Shown one piece after another: positions 47,211 through 51,018 of a DNA stretch of 51,018 nucleotides. Location of the stretch: contig JAETUG010000015.1 in NCBI GenBank assembly GCA_021768705.1, positions 1 through 51,018 on the forward strand, given 5' to 3'. Numbering within the stretch: the first letter of the stretch is position 1; each line of letters opens with the position of its first letter. Source of the stretch: Bacillota bacterium. GTDB taxonomy: Bacteria; Bacillota; Clostridia; Lachnospirales; Anaerotignaceae. The position numbers and the translations under genes are program-made. The notes below the pieces were generated by a model that made no database searches, was not told the origin of the DNA, and saw nothing but the letters and a program-made list of their open reading frames with translations.

Positions 47211-47264
47211 AAAAAGAGCCTTTTTCCTCTGTGCGCACATTGGAAAAAGGCTCTTTCTCTTTTT
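47211..47264. terminator. Bidirectional terminator-like hairpin
   Basis: AAAGAGCCTTTTTCC and GGAAAAAGGCTCTTT pair over 15 bases around a GTGCGCAC-containing loop, with A/T runs on the sides. It ends the minus-strand gene that stops at 47276. Confidence 0.85.
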
Positions 47265-47275
47265 GTGTATGTATA

Positions 47276-47650
47276 TCAGCTTTCGGGAAAATTCTCTGTG
47301 TATTGCCTGCATCGTCTTAATTCGTCCGTGTCCATCAGATTGCGGGCAATTCGTTCTAAAAGGCTGACTTTTCTTTCATCCATCAGGAATAATATTTCTT
47401 TGGCTAATTCTTTGCGGGGGAATGTCCAGATGGGATTTACTGCGGTATTCTCTGGAAAGATAAGCATATTCCAGTCGCAGCACTCAACCCACTTACCATT
47501 GATTTTCTTTTCCAGACATTCCAAAACCGTATTGAAACGGTATTCTTCTTTGACGGTGAAATAACAGAAAGCGGGCTTTGCTTTGCTGATCTTACATTCT
47601 TTTACTTCTCCTGTCGGCTGCAGGAGAATAACTTTACTCCCTTTTTCCAT
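47276..47650 (-). CDS. Unknown protein of the mobile region
   Basis: 124 residues from ATG 47650 (AAAGGAGTG nine bases upstream): MEKGSKVILLQPTGEVKECK, YRFNTVLECLEKKINGKWVE, WTFPRKELAKEILFLMDER and a basic C-terminus. Soluble, mixed alpha/beta; no family recognised. Single gene with a terminator, between the recombinase and the repeat block. Confidence 0.7.
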   Translation of the reverse strand: MEKGSKVILLQPTGEVKECKISKAKPAFCYFTVKEEYRFNTVLECLEKKINGKWVECCDWNMLIFPENTAVNPIWTFPRKELAKEILFLMDERKVSLLERIARNLMDTDELRRCRQYTENFPES

Positions 47651-47979
47651 GGAAAGCACTCCTTTCAAAAAATACTATGCTAAGTGATGTTTTTTGTGTA
47701 TACAACCCTCGGACGGGAAAAACATCGACCGAAGTTAGAACGGGGCAAAAAGGCGGTGTATAGATAGCTGTTTTGAGGGTAGAAAAGGCACTCACGCTAT
47801 CTACTGGGAACGTAGGCAAGCTGCGAAGAGAAAAGGGAAGGTTTAAACCGCTGCGGCAAATTTGCCGATATATATTTCTTATTCTTATTCTTATTCTTCT
47901 TCTTCACCTAGATTGTCCTTTTTGTCCTTAATTGTCTCAGATTGTCTCAGATTGTCTCCCATTGTACCTTGTAACCCTC

Positions 47980-48118
47980 TGTATGCCGCTGCCATGGCAA
48001 GCCAATACAAAAGCCTGCTGCTTTAGAATGCTTCTGTGAAGCGGCAGCGGCAGGCGGGAACGCACCACGAAGTATATCTCTATATCTATATCTATATCTA
48101 TATCTATCTCTATCTCTG
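47980..48118 (+). repeat. GC-rich repeat family R, copy D with hexanucleotide array
   Basis: GTATGCCGCTGCCATGGCAA, GCCAATACAAAAGCCTGCTG, GCTTCTGTGAAGCGGCAGCG, GCGGGAACGCACCACGAAGT, then about seven tandem (TATATC)-type hexamers ending TATCTCTATCTC. Same family as copies A-C, 2.3 kb away. Confidence 0.9.
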
Positions 48119-48150
48119 GTGAACATTGTGCGCACACTTTTGTCACATCT

Positions 48151-48167
48151 GCGTCACAATGTGACGC
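48151..48167 (+). repeat. GCGTCACA-A-TGTGACGC palindrome
   Basis: A perfect 8-base inverted repeat around one A. It is the same core (ACAATGT, the reverse of ACATTGT) as the palindromes near copies A-C. Confidence 0.85.
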
Positions 48168-48222
48168 TATTCTGTGGGACATTGTCCAGATATTGTCCGC
48201 TATTATGAAGCGGCAGCGGCAA
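48167..48222 (+). repeat. Repeat block F, copy 2
   Basis: CTATTCTGTGGGACATTGTC, CAGATATTGTCCGC and TATTATGAAGCGGCAGCGG match block F copy 1 at 45313-45367. Confidence 0.87.
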
Positions 48223-48329
48223 AAATGCCTAAACATAGGGTTATTTTTGCCGTTTCTGCCGTTGCAGCGGGTGAAAAATCATGGTAAAATAAACTTGCTT
48301 TTGGGCTGCACCTTTTTCCTTTGGCGGGG

Positions 48330-48503
48330 TTATTGGGTGCGGCTTTTTCCATTTTCGGAAGAATTACAAAATACTTTGGTATACACAAAAGTATAGATGG
48401 AACAAAGTTGTTTTTCGTCCTCGATTTCGTCAACAAATTTATGTATGAAGTGCCTGTATGCGGCTTTTAATGCTGCTGGGTCTTGCTGTTCCTGTTTTCT
48501 CAT
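48330..48503 (-). CDS. Small hypothetical protein of the mobile-element operon
   Basis: 57 residues from ATG 48503 with AAGGGGGT upstream: MRKQEQQDPAALKAAYRHFI, HKFVDEIEDEKQLCSIYTFV, then a Ser/Asn-rich tail. Helical and charged, of the kind encoded in Gram-positive mobile elements. Twenty-three bases after the winged-helix gene and probably the last gene of that operon. Confidence 0.6.
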   Translation of the reverse strand: MRKQEQQDPAALKAAYRHFIHKFVDEIEDEKQLCSIYTFVYTKVFCNSSENGKSRTQ

Positions 48504-48526
48504 GTTTTACCCCCTTATTCTCAAAA

Positions 48527-49375
48527 TCAACTGTCCCGCAATCTTTTGATACGCTCAAATTCTTCTATGCGTTTTATATCTTCACCCGTGTACGATTGCG
48601 GATAGTTTATAAAACGGTTCTGTCTTGGTCTGCTAATAGAGATATTCTTACCTTCTTTCGGTTTTTCTTTCTTTTTTTCTTCTTTTACGGCTGTTACTTG
48701 CCTGTTACTTGCCTGTTGATTGCCTGTTACTTGCCTGTTATCTTTGTTGTTGTTTTCTTTGTCTTGATATTGGAAAAACGCCCATTTTTCAATGGTTACA
48801 AGCTGAAATTTGTTTGTTGCCGTTGTTGTTAATTCTCCACTATCCCGTAAATGGTCTAATGCAGTTCTAGTTTGCTGCAATGTAAGCCCTGTTGCGTCTG
48901 CAATCTTTGAATAAGTAGTTATTACCTGCCCCGCCGCCAACGTGTAGCCATAAGCCTTTTTCCCTGAAACAAAATTAGTAGTAAGCAGCAAATGCAGCCA
49001 TACTGTTTTTGTATTTAAATTTTTATACCACTCCCAGTCCAATAGTTTTCGATAAAGTTTTATCCAACCGCTATTTGTGTATTCGCTAATTTGATAAGCG
49101 TCCCAATTAACGATTTTGACTACATGATATTTGGGCGTTGTTTTCTGAGATATTGCCCCGCAGCGTTGCAGTTTATCAAGGGCAGTTCTGATTTCCTGCG
49201 TTGTAAGCCCTGTTTCTTCTGATAATAAACGAAGCGTTGTTTTTACAGTTCCCATTTCTACCGCAGCAGAGTATGACGCTACAAGCAGAAGATGGATAAA
49301 CAAGGCTTTTGTTTTTGTATCCTTGTAAAATTTCCAGTCCAAAATTTCTTTATGTAGTTTTACCCAGCCTTCCAC
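48527..49375 (-). CDS. Replication-organizer-like protein with duplicated winged-helix domain
   Basis: 282 residues. Residues about 3-95 (GWVKLHKEILDWKFYKDTKT ... TGLTTQEIRTALDKLQRCGA) and about 103-200 (GWIKLYRKLLDWEWYKNLNT ... TGLTLQQTRTALDHLRDSGE) are two copies of one winged-helix unit like the N-terminal domain of phage replisome organizers. A Gln/Asn/Lys-rich linker (residues about 208-245) and a short C-terminal helix follow; no DnaD domain is visible. It may bind the element's origin. The start is GTG 49375, 15 bases after the excisionase-like gene; its ribosome site is weak, so coupling is likely. Confidence 0.8.
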   Translation of the reverse strand: MEGWVKLHKEILDWKFYKDTKTKALFIHLLLVASYSAAVEMGTVKTTLRLLSEETGLTTQEIRTALDKLQRCGAISQKTTPKYHVVKIVNWDAYQISEYTNSGWIKLYRKLLDWEWYKNLNTKTVWLHLLLTTNFVSGKKAYGYTLAAGQVITTYSKIADATGLTLQQTRTALDHLRDSGELTTTATNKFQLVTIEKWAFFQYQDKENNNKDNRQVTGNQQASNRQVTAVKEEKKKEKPKEGKNISISRPRQNRFINYPQSYTGEDIKRIEEFERIKRLRDS

Positions 49376-49390
49376 GCATATACACCGCCC

Positions 49391-49585
49391 TTACGGCTTT
49401 TTCTCGATGCCGAAGCGGTCGAAGAAATACGCCGCAGGAACACGCCCCGAAGCGGTCAAATAGCCTGCTTGCTGCAATTCTGCGTTCAGTGTGCGGATAA
49501 TTTTATAGGCGTAGGCAGAGGAACACTCAAGTTCCTGCATGATATCCGCAGCACGATAGAATTTCTTACTTGTCTTGGTTTCCAT
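49391..49585 (-). CDS. Excisionase-like small DNA-binding protein
   Basis: 64 residues from ATG 49585 (AGGGGGTGACG upstream): FYRAADIMQELECSSAYAYK, then IIRTLNAELQQAGYLTASG and RVPAAYFFDRFGI. This is the winged-helix pattern of excisionase-like proteins in Gram-positive mobile elements. Its start lies inside the 3' end of the 38-codon ORF upstream. It could direct excision or act as a local regulator. Confidence 0.75.
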   Translation of the reverse strand: METKTSKKFYRAADIMQELECSSAYAYKIIRTLNAELQQAGYLTASGRVPAAYFFDRFGIEKKP

Positions 49586-49682
49586 GTGCGTCACCCCCTG
49601 TTAGCCCCTGCAAAAAGTTATAAACGATAACAAGTTGCTGCTTGTCCAGAGTAGAAAGCAACGAAATTATTTTGTCAACCAT
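49566..49682 (-). CDS. Tiny ORF in the mobile-element operon
   Basis: 38 residues (MVDKIISLLSTLDKQQLVIV, then YNFLQGLTGGDAHGNQDK). A near-perfect AAAGGAGG lies nine bases before ATG 49682, and its end overlaps the next gene by 20 bases in another frame, a sign of translational coupling. The amphipathic helix is plausible; the function is unknown. Confidence 0.62.
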   Translation of the reverse strand: MVDKIISLLSTLDKQQLVIVYNFLQGLTGGDAHGNQDK

Positions 49683-49734
49683 ATCTCAAAACCTCCTTTG
49701 TAAAAAAGTGATAGATAGCACCCGCTTTTTTGTT

Positions 49735-49911
49735 CTAGGAATTGCGTTCTGTGTTTACCTGACCTTTTCTATTGGCGGGACGATGCCCCGTCCTGTACGG
49801 AAAAAGAGGGCAGCTATCTCCCGCTGTGCAGTCTCGTACCTCTTTACTACTACCGCCGCAGCAGTCTAAGCATTTCGCCCGAATTGCCTTGATTGGTGTT
49901 AAGTGTTTCAT
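49735..49911 (-). CDS. Small Cys-rich (zinc-binding-like) mobile-element protein
   Basis: 58 residues starting MKHLTPIKAIRAKCLDCCGG, then SSKEVRDCTAGDSCPLFPYR and TGHRP. The CxxCC...C...CPLxPYRxGHRP pattern is shared by small proteins found in many clostridial phages and conjugative elements. Four or five Cys could bind zinc. Start overlaps the stop of the Cro-like gene as ATGA. Role unknown. Confidence 0.82.
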   Translation of the reverse strand: MKHLTPIKAIRAKCLDCCGGSSKEVRDCTAGDSCPLFPYRTGHRPANRKGQVNTERNS

Positions 49912-50117
49912 TCCTTATCTCCTTCTTTCTCAACTAAATCTTCAACCCGAACGCCTAACGCTGCGGCAATGCTGCCCGCTGTGGCTGGCTTGCAGGGGTT
50001 GCCCTTGATGATACGGCGGTATGTTTGGTACTGGATGCCCGCCGCTTCACAAAGTTCAAAGGCGTTTAAACGGGCATTAGCCATGGCAAGCATGAGTTTT
50101 TCTTTGTTAATTTTCAT
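49908..50117 (-). CDS. Cro-like helix-turn-helix regulator
   Basis: 69 residues with a compact Cro/CI helix-turn-helix: LMLAMANARLNAFELCEAAG, IQYQTYRRIIKGN, TAGSIAAALGVRVEDLVEK. AAGGAGAG before ATG 50117. It is the first gene of the minus-strand operon and faces the CI-like gene across two operators, as in phage-type switches. Confidence 0.87.
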   Translation of the reverse strand: MKINKEKLMLAMANARLNAFELCEAAGIQYQTYRRIIKGNPCKPATAGSIAAALGVRVEDLVEKEGDKE

Positions 50118-50145
50118 TTTTTCACTCTCCTTTTTGTATAAACAC

Positions 50146-50205
50146 TTGACGTATAGTTGTACTATACCTTATAATTAGTATAGTACAACTATACTTTATT
50201 TGCAA
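50146..50205. promoter_or_regulatory. Face-to-face promoters with paired operators
   Basis: Plus-strand promoter: TTGACG (50146-50151), 18 bases, TATAAT (50170-50175). Minus-strand promoter: TTGCAA (50205-50200), 17 bases, TATACT (50182-50177). Operator 1, TATAGTTGTACTATA (50152-50166), fills the plus spacer; operator 2, TATAGTACAACTATA (50179-50193), covers the -10/spacer of the minus promoter. Each is a 15-base palindrome and they are exact inverse complements, centres 27 bases apart. The likely binders are the two flanking HTH proteins. Confidence 0.85.
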
Positions 50206-50267
50206 TATATTTCTTTAAAATTTCAAAAAATCATGCTAAACTTATAAAATAAGTAAGGGGTGATTTT

Positions 50268-50981
50268 TTGATTGGACAAAAATTAAAAACAATCCGAAAA
50301 GCAAGAGGATTTACACAAGAAAAACTTGCTAAAGAAGTTGGACTTTCAACTATTACCGTTAAAGGTTATGAATCAAACAAATTTAGTCCCTCTTTAGAAA
50401 CATTGACAAAAATTGCAGAAAAACTAGAAGTGCCTACACAATATTTTTTCGAGGAAGATATTGATGCTACAAAAATAACTACATTGGCTGATGCTTTCAA
50501 AGAATATGTAAAAGATGTACAACATGAAAGAGAAGGTTTGGATTTATCAGACACAGAAAATGCTTTAAAAAGTGTATCTTCTGTTCTCCAATATGATAAT
50601 ATCAAGCACAAACTTAACTATGACTATGATGATGACGTACAACTGGGAATGTTAGCCTTTATGGGAGATATTGCTTATAGCCTATCCAAATATGTTTGGA
50701 GTGGTCACGGTGTAATAAAATACCAAAATTTCGACGCTATCTATCTTCTAGGAGAAATCACACGTTGTTTAACTTTATCCGCTGCAACAGCAAGCCACAT
50801 TGAAAAAGCATCAACTAGTGAAGAACAAAAGCATCAGCGAAAAAAAGAACTAGAAGCTTCTCTTGTAAAAGAATTAAAGCCTCTAGTTGACAAATGGATA
50901 GATAACTATTTGTATTATCATAGAACTGCTCCCCATTATGAAAAAGAAATCAAGGAGTATTTCAAAAAATATTTAAAATAA
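50268..50981 (+). CDS. XRE-family (CI-like) repressor
   Basis: 237 residues. The N-terminal HTH is GQKLKTIRKARGFTQEKLAK, EVGLSTITVKGYESNKFSPS and LETLTKIAEKLEVPTQYFF; the C-terminal 170 residues form a helical domain of unknown type (VQLGMLAFMGDIAYSLSKYV and CLTLSAATASHIEKAST). There is no LexA-type Ser/Lys peptidase motif, so cleavage-type induction is unlikely. The start is TTG 50268 behind AAGGGGTGA. Transcribed away from the Cro-like operon from the operator-controlled promoter. Confidence 0.85.
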   Translation: MIGQKLKTIRKARGFTQEKLAKEVGLSTITVKGYESNKFSPSLETLTKIAEKLEVPTQYFFEEDIDATKITTLADAFKEYVKDVQHEREGLDLSDTENALKSVSSVLQYDNIKHKLNYDYDDDVQLGMLAFMGDIAYSLSKYVWSGHGVIKYQNFDAIYLLGEITRCLTLSAATASHIEKASTSEEQKHQRKKELEASLVKELKPLVDKWIDNYLYYHRTAPHYEKEIKEYFKKYLK

Positions 50982-51016
50982 AAAGCCCTCCTGCGTAGGC
51001 TGCGGGAAGGCTTGCG
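50982..51016 (+). terminator. Possible terminator, truncated by the window edge
   Basis: AAGCC and GGCTT with inner CCTGC/GCGGG segments can pair just after the repressor stop; the downstream T tract, if any, is outside the window. Confidence 0.35.
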
Positions 51017-51018
51017 GC

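Larger units (their letters stand above)
47651..48329. other. Noncoding repeat-rich region
   Basis: About 680 bases. It includes a (CTTATT)n-like tract with CTTCTTCTT at 47877-47905, an array of ATTGTCTCAG units and related ATTGT motifs at 47922-47967, repeat R copy D, palindromes and repeat F copy 2. Open frames here are translations of repeats. Confidence 0.6.

Overview
The window looks like chromosomal DNA of an anaerobic, spore-forming member of the Bacillota, class Clostridia, most probably of the Lachnospirales (order-level placement is inferred from gene content and synteny; the genus is not determined). Supporting signs are strong Shine-Dalgarno sequences, many consensus sigma-A promoters (TTGACA/TATAAT-like with 17-base spacers), phosphotransacetylase plus acetate kinase, a bacterial V/A-type ATPase, the sporulation protein YlbJ and an alpha/beta-type small acid-soluble spore protein.

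Layout. 1-880: the 3' end of a 23S rRNA, a 5S rRNA and six tRNAs (His, Lys, Leu with anticodon AAG, Gly, two Gln), ending in a terminator. 900-4330: a secreted copper-amine-oxidase-N-like protein, an ECF-type sigma factor with its DUF4179 membrane partner, and a small DUF2007-like protein. 4350-12660: a conserved Firmicutes block: Asp23, FakA, RecG, RsmD, CoaD, a coiled-coil protein, then YlbJ and TmcAL on the minus strand. 13000-14470: a CheA-like HPt/ATPase protein without receiver-docking or CheW-like domains, with a small membrane zinc-ribbon protein. 14540-20110: pta, ackA, the DUF177 protein, rpmF, plsX, acpP, rnc. 20150-26900: uvrB-uvrA, a small unknown protein, a double-OB-fold SSB-like protein and a corrinoid adenosyltransferase-like ATPase. 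26900-30440, minus strand: asd-dapA-dapB (diaminopimelate/lysine entry), preceded by a lysine riboswitch with its own promoter and terminator; two palindromic repeats sit in the leader between riboswitch and asd. 30540-33040: spore protein, methyltransferase, Hsp33, Nudix hydrolase. 33410-42360: a nine-gene V-type ATPase operon (H-I-K-E-C-F-A-B-D) whose K subunit keeps every sodium-ligand residue known from Enterococcus hirae. 42550-44990: an ECF-transporter S component with an amidohydrolase, a tandem pair of paralogous small proteins, and a YigZ/IMPACT protein.

From about 45.0 kb to the end the character changes: repeats, AT-rich noncoding DNA, a small serine recombinase, and a minus-strand operon of short genes (Cro-like regulator, Cys-rich zinc protein, tiny ORF, excisionase-like protein, duplicated winged-helix replication-organizer-like protein, another tiny ORF), divergent from an XRE/CI-like repressor across a symmetrical pair of operator palindromes. 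This is most simply the control/replication end of an integrated mobile element that continues beyond the right edge. Flanking the recombinase on both sides are copies of a roughly 100-base repeat and a series of short palindromes with a common ACATTGT core whose flanks change in a base-pair-preserving way; these, the iteron-like AAGTGTCGG motifs, the two mosaic palindromic repeats in the pta-ackA and dapA-dapB gaps, and the orphan CheA-like protein are the least explained signals.
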